DNA from: Paraescarpia echinospica
Taxonomy: Eukaryota; Annelida; Polychaeta; Sabellida; Siboglinidae
Length of the DNA stretch: 64,000 bases
Assembly (NCBI GenBank): GCA_020002185.1
Contig: CM034533.1
Location: 41,014,116-41,078,115 of the forward strand
Direction of reading: 5' to 3'
Shown: positions 13,298-24,752 of the stretch, in pieces
How positions within the stretch are numbered: position 1 is the first letter of the stretch
Layout of the letters: the number at the start of each line of letters is the position of its first letter
The notes under the pieces: model-generated
Databases searched by the model: none
What the model saw: the letters and a program-made list of their open reading frames with translations, nothing else
Told to the model about the DNA's origin: nothing
Position numbers and translations under genes: made by a program

Positions 13298-13388
13298 TTG
13301 TTCTCGGTAGCTCAGTCGATAGATGCGTTGGATTCGTGTAATTTGTTTTACAATCGGGTGATGCCGGTTCAAGTCTGACACCGAACCA
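13298..13388 (+). repeat. tRNA-like sequence, left arm of the foldback
   Basis: A box TAGCTCAGTCGATAGATGCG and B box CCGGTTCAAGTCT are spaced as in a tRNA, and the 5' and 3' ends (GTTCTCGG/CCGAAC) pair partly. The D stem and acceptor are imperfect, so this is a tRNA-derived sequence rather than a confident tRNA gene. Confidence 0.55.
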
Positions 13389-13843
13389 TTAATTTTGTTG
13401 ACACTCATTTTGATTATGTTTTCACTAAGTAAAATAAACCAAATCATTTTTATACTATGATGCACTGTTTATAAATATTTTAAAACTTTTGTAGTAATTA
13501 TTTATTCACCATGAAAATATGGTAATTATATATAACGATGTTTCTAAATTTTATTTATCAAGACAAATATAATGTAATGGATATATAATTTATTATATAT
13601 ATATATATTGTACAGTTATATATTGTAATTATATATTTGAAAACAAATTGTGATTTGTCTGGATAAATAAAATTGAGAAACATTGTTAATTGTTATATAT
13701 AATTACCATATTTTCATTTTCGTGGCGAATAAATAATTACTACAATACTTAAAAAAATATTTACAAACAGTGCATCATAGTATACAAATTATTTGGTTTA
13801 TATTACTTTGTGAAAACATAAACAAAAAGAAAAGTGAATGGTT

Positions 13844-13926
13844 CGGTGTCAATCTTGAACTAGCGTCTCCTGATTATAAAACAAATTACTCGAAACCAAC
13901 ACATCTATCGACTGAGCTACCGAGAA
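13844..13926 (-). repeat. tRNA-like sequence, right arm of the foldback (degenerate)
   Basis: Reverse complement copy of the left-arm unit. The A box is intact (TAGCTCAGTCGATAGATG on the minus strand); the B box has decayed to AGTTCAAGATT. Confidence 0.55.
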
Positions 13927-14370
13927 CAGTGGAAATTCACTGACTGATTTAAGTTGTTATGATACGTTGCACAACTCCTCCTTCATATATCGATATTCTA
14001 GTGATATTATGAAATTAAACAACGTTACTTTTTTGTAGCTGGATACAATATCTGTTTGCTATGTATGTTTATTGGTGTAGATTATGTCCAGTGGGTTGCA
14101 GTGAATATAATTATTCTGAAAACAAGCTGATGCTCTGCGAAACCTAGTCGACTTGTAGCCTGTAGGCCCATTCGCACTTGTTGTTTTGAATAAAATTCGA
14201 TTCATGTGGAACCATAAGATAAATGTTTGTTCCTCTATGATCACTAGTGTTTGTATTACAGACTATATCGGAATATCGCATAATAACTCACTCTGACGCT
14301 GGTTTCGACCCAAAAGCTATCCTTGTAAACATGCTCTGATTGCATGCAAGGGGTCGTCCCGATGCGAGTA

Positions 14371-17160
14371 TATGTCGTCTGTGACGTCATATCTCGGCAT
14401 CCCGAAAAGGGCACCAAAAATATGCATATTCGAAAAAGTCCGGAAGCACAACATAACATGTGGAATTTCCAATTCATTGAATTGTGTAGATTTTTTTGGC
14501 TTGTTGGACATGGAAATATATATAGGAGGATGTAATATAATATGAATTCTAGCAATAAGTGTTTTTAATCCCTTTAAGTACAGTAGGCGTTTGCACAAAT
14601 TTGAGCATTGAGAGTGTCTCAAAGGTTGGTTTTCTTTAGATGTTATTCTGTTTTTGTGCTGTTGATTTCTGTGCTAATAGGGCTACTGTTGTTACTGTTG
14701 TTCTCGTTTCTCTAGTTTGTGAAGTCATAGTTGTAGTCCGGTCTGGGTGGTCTCTCCTATCTTGTTCTGGGTGGGTCTTCTGTTGGTTTATTTTTACTCC
14801 CTGTTGTTGGAAAGAAAGTAAAAAGAAAAACATTGACAAAAAGTAACATGACTATTTGACTATATGTAAGTGACACGCAGTGTGCATTCATTGATTGATC
14901 AAATGTTAACATTCATAGTAAAATAAACATCTGCAATCCAGATGAAAAGCCACCAATTTCCATTGATGGTGCAAACTAAGAATTTTGTTTTTACATAAAA
15001 ATTCAATTGCCACAAATGGAAAGAAAAAAAAAAGTGCAGCTAACGAATGAAACAATTCTTAAGATGTTCAAATTATGTAATTATATGTTTAAAACATGTT
15101 ATCTTTCTAGTAAATAAAATATGTTACACTCCTAGAGCAAAATTACCTGTATGTAATTTGATTTAAATGTTACTTTATGTTTTGTTACAAAAACTGTTAT
15201 CTTCTTTATATTATTAATTTTCATTTTATTTTTTCCTAGCCGAATCAGTTAATTTTTTTGTTACGTTGTTGTGTTTCTTCTTGATTGCCATTTTACATAC
15301 CTGCCATTTTAGTTGTGGGTAATCAGAAAGAAAGTAACAAAAAAATTATGAACAAAAAGTCACTGATTTTGCACAGAAAAATAAAAGGAAATAAACGAAA
15401 AGACATTGATACCATTTTGTCTAGTAAAAATAAAATCACACATTTTGTTAAACATTTAGTGACTTCAGATTTAGCCACCACTGAAGGACACATACTTGCA
15501 GTGTTGCTCTTACACAGCAGGCGCCAGGCCAATCAACAAGTTGCTGTTGATTTATGACAACTGACTAGTGGTGGGGCTGCCAGGGACACTATCCCTGGAG
15601 TCACTCTCTTCCTGCACTTTGAGGTCCCAGGGATCAGCCTTTCCTGATTGGCCCAGTTAAGGCCAGGTGTTTCCCTACAAACCTAATTACCCAAGGTGGT
15701 CCTACAATGTACAGGCCAAGTGTGAACAAGCCTGACTAAATGATAAGCCAACATAAAGTCCAGCAGGAATATCTGGTTAGCAGTAGTGTTGTTTCCAGTC
15801 AGTTCTACCATTTTCACATTTTGTTTCATTGAAAGTGATTTTGATTGAGGGAATTAATACTTAGGTTTTTTACAGAGACGGTTTCAGGATCCATTAACTT
15901 CAGAGTTAGCACAAAATATTCTGCAGAGGGGCCGCTTTGTTGATATAAACATGTGTTTACATGTTTATTTGTAAATTAATTGGTAAATTAAAATAGGGCC
16001 CAACCCCAGTGGAATAATTTAGTTCAGGAGAACAAGTATACTTTGATAGTGTTACTATATGAAATTATAGCAACATGAAATTATGCCTTAGTATACTAAA
16101 AAATAAACATATATAATATAAAGTAGTTGCTATATATATTAGCTCATTGCATTGGAATAATGTGTCACTACACTTCAGTACACAATAGTAATTTGTCTTT
16201 TCTATCAATTCCCTCAGCTCTAAGTAATTTTTCGAATCATATTTCCATCCAATTTACGGTAGGGAAACCAAGAAATCCCTAAGTAACCTGTCTAACCACT
16301 CTTCCATGGACTGACATTTTGCGAGATTGTTCCATTTACAGTAGTAAAACCGAACTAACTCCCGGATGGTATGTAGGTATTTCTCTTCTGCCTGCCCCCA
16401 GGTGGTTCAGCTGCCTACTGAGCAGCTGACCTCACTTTGTCCCTGAACAGTGTGTAGTTTTGTGTGCTATCTTCATCGGACAAACTTTCTGGTTCGTTGG
16501 AAAGTCTCAGAATATTTCGGTTTCATTGGTGAAGAGTACTGATGGACAACTCACATTGTGAGATGATGCTGACCTTTAGGATGAATACATAATATGTTTA
16601 GTTTTGCTGTAGTTCCTTTTAATTAAATTTATTGGCACTATTTTTGAAGAAAAAAATTATTGTAATTGCACTGATTTAAGGGTTTTCTTTGAATTCACAC
16701 AAATAGTTATATATTTAACCAGTTTATTTGTTAACACATAGTTAGTAGTTTTTAACAGTTTGTATATGTGTTTTTATTTTCTCTATACATAGTTTTGTAT
16801 ATATATACATATATTTCATGCATTTTATGTAAAGCGCACCAAGCTTTCGAAGAAACTGCCATAAGTGTGTGTGTGTATATAATTATATATATATATATAT
16901 ATATAAATATATAGATGTTACATATATAAGTCAGTGCACATAATTTATTATTATTATGTAGTATGTTTATAAATGATGGTAGCGCATACCAGTAACACCC
17001 TTCTGCACAAGAATATTATTTATGATTTTAGAAAACATGTCTATTACACTGAAAACGACTTGATAAAGAGTATACTTTAACTTTTTTATTCTTTTAACGG
17101 ATTGATTTTTTATGTATTCACTTTTTAAACTGATTACATTTTAAAGCATTTGTATGAACA
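14371..17160. other. No gene recognised
   Basis: AT-rich. Two diverged purine-rich stretches with GAAAGAAAGTAA-type sequence (14810-14840, 15325-15350) look like related repeats. An (AT)n microsatellite lies at 16880-16915. Confidence 0.5.
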
Positions 17161-17164
17161 ATAA

Positions 17165-17343
17165 TGTCACCCTCGAGAATGGGTAGAAGTGACCTAAATG
17201 ATGAGGTGACCATATTGTCAAGATTATTTTTCTATTTATCGTTACAAAAATAATTAAGGACTATCGTAGGGTGACCTTAATTGCGTGGCTGTATTACAGG
17301 GGTGGCTATATTAGCAAGATGACCATAAAGCAAAGTTCCACTG
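17165..17343 (-). mobile_element. Tigger/pogo-like MITE, copy 1 (minus orientation)
   Basis: Read on the minus strand it starts CAGTGGAACTTTGCTTTATG after a TA and contains ATACAGCCAC and AATTAAGGTCACCCTA, matching the 47.6-kb MITE. The other end is diverged. Pogo-type MITEs have CAGT...ACTG ends and TA target sites. It ends 48 bp before Gli exon 1. Confidence 0.75.
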
Positions 17344-17391
17344 TACCAGGTTTTTACCAGAAATAAAGTGTTTGTATCATCATTCTTCCAG

Positions 17392-17619
17392 GGAAGGAGA
17401 CGGATGTGGATAAATCCCCTCTTGGTCCGACGAAGGAGAAGGGAGTGGGTTGCGAGACTGCCCGCAGGAAGAGCCCAAAGACGAGCCCCAGTGATGTAGA
17501 GACCGTGGACCGAGGGGTGGGACCCACGCCTCTACCCCCCTCCATCGTTGATTGCCGCCCCTACTGCGGAATCTCGCTCTACACAGACTCGCGCAATGGA
17601 CTAGTTGATCACCCTATGG
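17392..17619 (+). CDS. Gli: Gli coding exon 1 of those visible (N-terminal region)
   Basis: First recognisable exon of the Gli/Ci transcription factor. The acceptor is cttccag ending at 17391 and the donor is gtaaat at 17620. It begins with two bases of a split codon, so at least one upstream coding exon with the initiator ATG must exist. I number visible residues from the Lys codon at 17394; this exon gives residues 1-75. Its end (SLYTDSRNGLVDHP) aligns with the DPRNGYMEPHYHPP segment of vertebrate GLI3, which lies in the N-terminal repressor region. The first half is Lys/Ser/Pro/Thr-rich and not conserved. It exits in phase 1 (single G), matching the two-base start of the next exon. A Tigger-like MITE ends only 48 bp upstream. 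The exon call is firm on splice phase and the conserved end; the exact acceptor is likely but unproven. Confidence 0.85.
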
Positions 17620-19795
17620 GTAAATACTTGACATACATATACTATGTTGTTGTGTTGTTGTCGTTTCTGTTTGGGGAAGTAGAAAGAGAAAGGTGTACTT
17701 TTGGAATGCAGGAGAAAATGTCAAGTAAATTGGGGTACAAAATACCCCTCCCCCTTGGAAAAATCATCCCAGAAACTAAATATAATGTGTAGGAAACATT
17801 GGACATAAATACCCTCCCTTGGGAAAATCTTCCCAATGTAGGAAACATAGGATATTGTTTCTGATGTATGAATTACACTTTAGTTGTTGGAGGTGTTAAA
17901 AATAAATAATAGTACTTTCAAACTTTTTCTTGGTAAATAATATTTGGTATTATTCATTTGTACAGTGCTTGGAATATTTAAGTGAAAAGAACCTTCAAGT
18001 GCATACATGTTTATTTGTGTGTGTGCATAGTTACTGAGAAAATATAAAATACATTGATGCATCACAGTAGATAATGCTACAATGATTCAATATTGCTTAA
18101 TGTAAATGTAACTATTAGTACTTATCATTGGTAGTACAGTGAACTATCATTTAGTAACAGTAATTATCAAAACAGATTTAATAACAGTGTGCTACTTGTG
18201 TGCCACTGTTTGTATATATTTAATTTTTATTTGTAATCTTATATAATTATTCAATCAATCAGATATTTTCTATGAAGATTTGAACAATATAAAATACGTA
18301 TTAAATTGTGCAAGACATTTTCGTATGGAAAAGAGGGAAGTCGAGGTAACATCAACAATTTGATCACAGCAGCTTCATTCATGGATTCACCATTTTGAGT
18401 CGCTGCTTCGAAGACTTAACTGGGATCTCATTCTCTAAACTCCCATTCCCAAAGTGCCAGAATAATCTGTGTTTGATTGTGGGCATCTACGGAAAGAAGA
18501 AGAAAGTTCACGCAGTGGTACCGGTACCAGTGACGCCATCCATCAATTAAGGCTTAAAACCGCTTTATTTCTTTCTGTCTGTGATACTGTTGTTATACTG
18601 TTGGAGTAGTTACAAAACCATCACCAAGGTATCGCAGTAGTATTACAGCTAACACCATACTATTGCAGTAGTAAAATGATCCCCAGTTGTCGCCGCTAGT
18701 TACAACATCTGCCAATGTTCTCAACTCATAAACTGGCCATTAAAACAAGAGATGTTCAAAACCCTCTCAACACTTGAGGCTCCACTGACTACATAAAATG
18801 GCTGTCTGGACACCATAATTGGGGGCATAAAAGACCGCCGAAAGAAGACGGGAACGGGGACAGTGAACACCTAGGTAATTTAATGAACGCTGACTAGTCC
18901 CGATTATACCACAACACATGTAAAAACTAGATGGGCGACATAATACGCAGGGTGCTGGGGAACTAACAAGAACATTAACTGTATCCTCAACAAGCACTAA
19001 AACTAGCACTTGTCAAGTGGGGAGGGCAGGAGTGGTTGGATGAAGATGTGTGTGGCCATGCGGAACGGAGGGAGGTCAAGTGTCCTGGGGTCCAGTCAGT
19101 GGAAGGAAGTGACTCAGGCTGCTAACAGGCTGACTTTCTTCCCTAATCCACTAACACTTGTCACCTGGTCTAGGAGCAGTCACTCTCAATCAACCAGCCT
19201 GGATGCTTTCCCTGTGGCTGTAATAGAATCCAGCCTATGCTAACAGGGGTGAGAAAATGTTCCATGTGCCCACTAATCAGGGCAAAGAATTCAGCTCCCC
19301 TCAATTCAACCGCTTAATTCCGCCAGAGAAACAACTTGCAATATAATACAAAGTGTCAATTTCTGCTGCATATAAGTTGTTGAATGTACTGTCGCCCAAC
19401 TTTCAATGACACTTTCACTTTAACTTTGAATTGCATTGTGATGTTAATAACTGGGCAATTCTGTTTTCCACAGGCATATATTCATTGTTCAATAATAATA
19501 TTTATTTGCACAACCTAATTACTAAAATATGAAGTAAAAAAGTTTTTCATTTAAATGTGTTTAGTTAGGGTGAATGAATTGAAGAATTTGTGTGCAATGT
19601 GGGTGAATCAGCAATGTCATCAAATATGCATTATATTTACGGCATGTGGTCAGAAGGTATACTTACGCAATGAGCAAGATTTAAAAATGCAATGAATGCG
19701 CTTTAATATGTTGTTAAATGTTAAATAGTCTTTTAATTTGTATCGGTCTGATTTGATTTAGTTTTATTATTTCTTAAACCTTAAATTATATTTAA
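17620..19795. other. Intron 1, first part; no further gene seen
   Basis: AT-rich. A short imperfect tandem duplication lies at 17740-17850 (TAGGAAACAT twice). A relatively GC-rich 18.3-19.25 kb stretch has open frames of up to 80 codons without recognisable domains. Confidence 0.5.
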
Positions 19796-19800
19796 AATAA

Positions 19801-20367
19801 CAGGTATGACATTTTGGTAATAGGATATTTCAGTAATAAGACATTTTGGTAAATAAACAATCTTCTGACGTGTGCTTCTTTTCAAAGAACTATTTGGCTA
19901 GATTCTATATGTATAAATTTTCTGACTATTTTTAAGAGGTACATGCAACATAAAATATTCTTTTGTTGACTACTGAAATGTCCTATTACTAAGATGTCCA
20001 ATTTCCAATTGCCAAGATGTCCTATTACAAGAATGTCTGATTACAAAATGTCCTATTTCCAAAACATCTGCTTACCAAAATGTCTGATGTCCACATGTGC
20101 GTGACCAAAATGTCTGATGTCCACATGTGCAAGACCAAATTGTCTGATGTCCACATGTGCACAACCAAATTGTCCTATGCCAAAATGTCTGAAGTCCACA
20201 TGTGCACGACCAAATTGTCCTATGCCAAAATGTCTGATGTCCACATTTGCAAGACCAAATTGTCCTATGCCAAAATGGCTGATGTCCACATGTGCATGAC
20301 CAAATTGTCCTATGCCAAAATGTCTGATGTCCACATGTGCACGACCAAATTGTCCTATGCCAAAATT
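19801..20367. repeat. Minisatellite with 45-bp unit built from three 15-bp subunits
   Basis: From 20077 to 20367 a 45-bp unit repeats. It is built from CCAAAATGTCTGATG, TCCACATGTGCACGA and CCAAATTGTCCTATG. Because 45 is divisible by three, several frames on both strands stay open (for example HFGIGQFGRAHVDIR repeats on the minus strand); these are not genes. Upstream (19801-20076), diverged 15-17 bp versions occur in both orientations: ACATTTTGGTAATAGGA near 19808, its complement type near 19978. Lies just before Gli exon 2. Confidence 0.9.
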
Positions 20368-20593
20368 TAATGGATTCACTTTGCACGCACATCAAATAAA
20401 AACATCAAATAACTTTTTAGACAGGGTAAGCCACAGTTCAATTTTTCATTGACACGGTCAAGGTGTCTGGTGATCAACTCTCCGTGATTTGTCTGTAAAT
20501 GTTTACTATAATTCAAGGAGATATTTTGGCTTTTATGTCGGTCTCTTTACCGTTTTCGTTGTCTACTTGAGCAAAGTATGTTTGTCGTTTCAG

Positions 20594-20702
20594 GGTTTCC
20601 CTTTGCCTATCCTCAACTGCCATACCTTAACCCTGGACTTCCCATCAATGCAGCTACAAATGAGGGCAGATACCAATGGGCGATGAACATGAACTTCCCC
20701 AG
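20594..20702 (+). CDS. Gli: Gli coding exon 2 (N-terminal region)
   Basis: The acceptor gtttcag ends at 20593 and the donor is gtaacc at 20703. The first two bases complete a Gly codon with the last base of exon 1, reading M-G-FPFAYPQLPYLNPGLP. Residues 77-111. The EGRYQW segment matches the EGRYHY region of GLI3 just before the SPTYPDLP block, so order and spacing fit the family. The exon ends with AG, completed to an Arg codon by the first base of exon 3. The following intron is 17.2 kb and full of mobile elements. Confidence 0.88.
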
Positions 20703-21107
20703 GTAACCATGCATACAAAACATTTCTTAGAATCCGGTCTTTTTTGTGACTGTAATTTTATAATGACAATTACCATTGAAAAAAAAAATGTGCATCTTGG
20801 CCCTTGCAAATATCTTGCTGCCTGATAAGGCTGTTGTGTAGAAGGTCCATTCAAAGCTTCAAGAAAGGTAAGCCTGATCATTTGGTGATTCTAATCATTC
20901 AAGTAATTTTCATTCTTTGATGCATTGAAAAGGCACAATATTTTACAACAGGTGTATCAATATGGTGGTTTCTCCCACAAAAAGACAGCCCTAGCATGCA
21001 AACTATTGGGCATTCTTAAATTCTTGGTTGTTGCTCCAACTCTTTAAAATTAATTCCCAATTTATGATCACTGAGATTTTATTTTTCTATTTTGTGCTAC
21101 ATTTTGT

Positions 21108-21622
21108 TGGTGTGTTCATTAGATGTGTTGTTGACAATTACTGTTGGTGTGTACGTTAGATGTGTTGTTGACAATTACTGTTGGTGTGTACATTAGATGT
21201 GTTATTGACAATTACTGTTGGTGTGTATGTGAGATGTGTTGTTGACAGTTACTGTTGGTCTGTATGTTAGATGTGTTGTTGACAATTACTGTTGGTGTGT
21301 ATGTTAGATGTGTTGTTGACAATTACTGTTTGCGTGTATGTTAGATGTGTTGTTGACATTTACTGTTTGCGTGTACGTTAGATGTGTTGTTGACAATTAC
21401 TGTTTGCGTGTACGTTAGATGTGTTGTTGACAATTACTGTTGGTGTGTACGTTAGATGTGTTGTTGACAATTACTGTTGGCGTGTACGTTAGATGTGTTG
21501 TTGACAATTACTGTTTGCGTGTACGTTAGATGTGTTGTTGACAATTACTGTTGGTGTGTACGTTAGATGCGTTGTTGACAATTACTGTTGGTGTGTACGT
21601 TAGATGTGTTGTTGATAGTTAA
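21108..21622. repeat. 37-bp minisatellite, about 14 copies
   Basis: The unit contains TTGACAATTACTGTTGGTGT followed by GTACGTTAGATGTGTTG. Copies differ by one to three bases (TTGGTGTG vs TTTGCGTG, GTACG vs GTATG). In Gli intron 2, about 400 bp after exon 2. Confidence 0.92.
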
Positions 21623-22459
21623 TCTATACAAAATACAGACAGTACAAAAGTTATTGTATTAAGTGGTTAAGTTGGTTACGTTAAGGTAGGAATGCAAATG
21701 GAGTAGATGAGTTGTGGACATGGATATATAATTTACTATAATTAATGTCTTCAAGTTGATTAGATGCAGTTACTCCAAATATAAGTTTCTGAGTTTGTGG
21801 TGTGATATGGAATCCACTAAACATGGATACAAAATGCAAATAAAAGCTATTGAATAAGTCATATGGTAATATTTAAATACAAATACATATTTCACACCCA
21901 TCAATCCTACCTCCCAACCCGTAAAATCTCCAGTCATCTCTGGGTGTTCAACCAAAGCTGTTCTCATCCAGCCAAATTGCTACCTGTACTCAATACAACT
22001 TGCTGTCACCCCCGACTTCAAAGGCCTTCGTTTAACCCCTCTAATTGATCAGGCTGATAATATTCATATCAAGGCTTCAGACGTCTGGTCATGCATGAAA
22101 CACTGTGGTTTTCTCCATATGATTTCAACAAACCACCTTATGGCTGAGAACAAATCGAGTGTGTCTTTCAGTGAAGAGCCCAATGGAAACTCCATTTAGA
22201 CAATCATGGAGCCATCTCGGTATCTGTTCCTTGCTTATTTATTTTAATTGTGCCATCAAATATGTTTTTCCATCCCTGGTTTGTATGTGTATGTATTTAT
22301 AGGTAAACTGTATTTACAGGTAAACCATGTTTACGCATGCTTGCACACCTGTCTGTCCAGGTGTCATTTTATCAGTCCCTCTTATGGTGTATTGTTGCTT
22401 TGATTTGAAGAGATAATCCCATCCCTACCTAGCCTACATAGTTTGGCTGTAAATAAATG

Positions 22460-23586
22460 GATTCACAGACCTGCCTACCAATCCGGATTGTCCGGAATCA
22501 TTCCGGAAATACACCTAAAATTACGATATTACGACATGGTTTTTCATTCGCTGCCTCTGGTCGTAATCTGACCAATAGGAAACAGCGTTACGACAAATTC
22601 GCATTTCCGAGCTCATGGCGCTCAAACAAAATGAAGTCATGTCTCTCGGCACGAAATGATGCCGGGGATCGAAACGGCACCACTACCAGCCAAGAAGAAA
22701 CGTGTACTGCAAACGTTTATAACAGCATGCATGCAAACATGGCCTGTATTGTCAAGTTTAAAGAAGGGGGTCGGCTTTACATATTGCCGGATACGTGAAA
22801 TTTATTTTCCTAGTTCACATGACACATGGTCACTGACACTGGTGGCCGGGATAATTGCAGGTACTGACTATGTCATTAGACTAGTACTAGTGACAGAGTA
22901 GTGGGTGTTGTACTTGTAGTGTTAGGCCAACTGACTGTACTGAGACTAAGTTAGTGTATTTATTGAGTTTAGTCTATCATTTACAGCCTATAATACAGGG
23001 ATAGGCTTATATACTAGAGTTGAGTAGACTAGAATCTAGACGATGTCGATGACTAGCGTAACGTAATGGTTTTGCTGTCCCCGGCATGACTTTGATCTAG
23101 TCAAGCTACTATACTGCATAGTCTATAGCCTGGCCCTAGGTATACCGGCTACTAATATTAATCCTAATGACACCACAAATAGACAATGACGTGATGCATT
23201 GTTATAATTTGTCAAGTTTTTTTAGTCAGCATGCTGTTTTTGAAATTTACATAAAATCAGAATTACAATGTGTATAGACTCATTTACATTACAGTTACTC
23301 TTCTTCATGTTTGATTTCCATCAATGCTGACTATGAACATCTACCTTACCTTGTTAACTGAACGCTTCAAAACACCTCATAGTTTATTAGAGACAATTAT
23401 GTTTTGGGTGTAACTATCGTCATAGTCACAGTATTAAAGTATTACTGACAGTGGTGTTCTTTTCGTGACAATATCTGACACGGTTCTGAACTATTACTGA
23501 CAGCAGGCCTATATTCCTGAAAATCAGTGTAAATGGGAAGATGGATTACTGACAGGAAGTTTTTGGGGTAGGCAGGTCTGGATTCA
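22460..23586. mobile_element. Non-autonomous DNA transposon, 1115 bp, with 6-bp target duplication
   Basis: The element at 22466-23580 has perfect 14-bp terminal inverted repeats CAGACCTGCCTACC, flanked on both sides by GATTCA (22460-22465 and 23581-23586). TTACTGACAG occurs three times near the right end (about 23441, 23491, 23545), like transposase-binding subterminal repeats. A short frame at 22656 reads KKKRVLQTFITACMQTWPVL then SLKKGVGFTYC, resembling the start of a BED/TTF-type zinc-finger transposase exon, which suggests an internally deleted autonomous parent. A 6-bp duplication is unusual; the superfamily is not resolved. Confidence 0.85.
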
Positions 23587-24448
23587 TGATTTAAATTTAA
23601 TTGCAGTATTCTGGTTTAAAAAATAATTATCGACACCTTTCACGTTAATGCACTCACTGCAATGTGCACCGCACTGACAAAGCCTCTGAATGGGCTGTCT
23701 GGAGTGCACAGACTGCACTCTCAAGATATGTGCAGCGATTGCAGCAGTAACTCATGACTTGCTAAGTTTCCAAGTTCTAGCAGGTAACACCCATATGTAT
23801 GGACCCATTCTTGTCTTCTCATGAGTGCGTGATGGAATCCAGCGTATTATGCTTCACACAGTTTTTCTCCATAAACATTTTGGTTTTATACATACTCCAT
23901 TTTTTTTCTAAACAAGCTTCCTTCACATTCAGCTTTTCCTTTGAATTTGATGGGCGGAATCACAACCATCGTTTTGATTTATCAATTATTGTGTTGCTGA
24001 CATATCTTCCTCTTTTTTGCTTTTCGTAATATCCTGTTTTTTTGATGGCATCAAAGGCGCATGTTTGTGTCGCAAAAAACTTCCACTTTCACCAAGTCAG
24101 AAATTGTTTCTGCATCCTGTCATGTATATAATATTATGCAAACTTTACAGGTTCTGTTACGTATATCTTGGTTTAGCAGTCATTACTGATTCGTCCAACA
24201 CTTCCTCTGAGTATTCTTATGAATTTCACTTGTCATTTTGTGTTGTGCCAACTCTACACTGACAGGAATCCCTTTTTGTTTTGAACAGCCCCTGTCAGTT
24301 TGAGGATAGCACACTCATACACCAAATCTTGCAATGGCTTACATCCAGCAGTGGATGTAGGTCTTTGTAAGACATTCCCACCCCTCCCACCGGTGTTAAA
24401 TAATGGTGATGGTGGCTAGATGCTATATCGCTTATCAAAGAAAACAAT
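23587..24448. other. No gene recognised
   Basis: Gli intron 2 sequence. No domain, RNA gene or clear repeat seen. Confidence 0.5.
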
Positions 24449-24449
24449 T

Positions 24450-24752
24450 GGGGCAGTAGTGTACAGACCAACTAGCTCTCAGTCAAGAGAACCCTCTTTC
24501 GAATTCTCTTGCTGTAGTTTTGAAGCGTGGGCAGTTTTGTTCGTTCTACGTTGAACCAGTGCACTCTGCTGTATAAATGAATATCTGGCTGTAGAATCGA
24601 AACAGTGGCGGATATGTGTACGATTAATATCTGCGCAATGATTGCAACATGGCTGAATACTTCCCGGAGAAGTCGAGATGGTGTTCGAAAGAGCAGGTCT
24701 GCAGGGTTGAAATGTAAAGCACTTTGAGCAGTCATAAGGACCGGACGTTCCA
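24450..24752 (+). mobile_element. tRNA-derived SINE, copy 2 (diverged)
   Basis: Shares the body CATGGCTGAATACTTCCCGG, AGAAGTCGAGATGGTGTTC and the tail AAAGCACTTTGAGCAGTC with the 6.5- and 45.4-kb copies. The tRNA head is diverged; the B box has become CTTTCGAATTC. Confidence 0.75.

Larger units (their letters stand above)
12868..14370. mobile_element. Foldback element, two arms of about 730 bp, each with a tRNA-like segment
   Basis: The left arm (12868 to about 13600) and right arm (about 13640 to 14370) are reverse complements at roughly 85% by eye. Paired landmarks: TTGCATGCATTCTGAGCGTG with the complement at 14330-14352; ATCGATATATGAAGGAGGAG (13231) with its complement at 13977; and a tRNA-like unit in each arm. 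The centre is an (AT)-rich spacer near 13617. A minus-strand open frame of 185 codons at 12703-13260 runs through the left arm but has no recognisable domain. The superfamily is unknown. Confidence 0.8.

Noticed and set aside
13298..13388. Functional tRNA gene
   Set aside because: Promoter boxes fit, but acceptor and D stems are imperfect and the unit is part of a foldback repeat.
20053..20395. Repeat proteins of about 100 residues on both strands
   Set aside because: Produced by the 45-bp minisatellite period; several frames are open equally.
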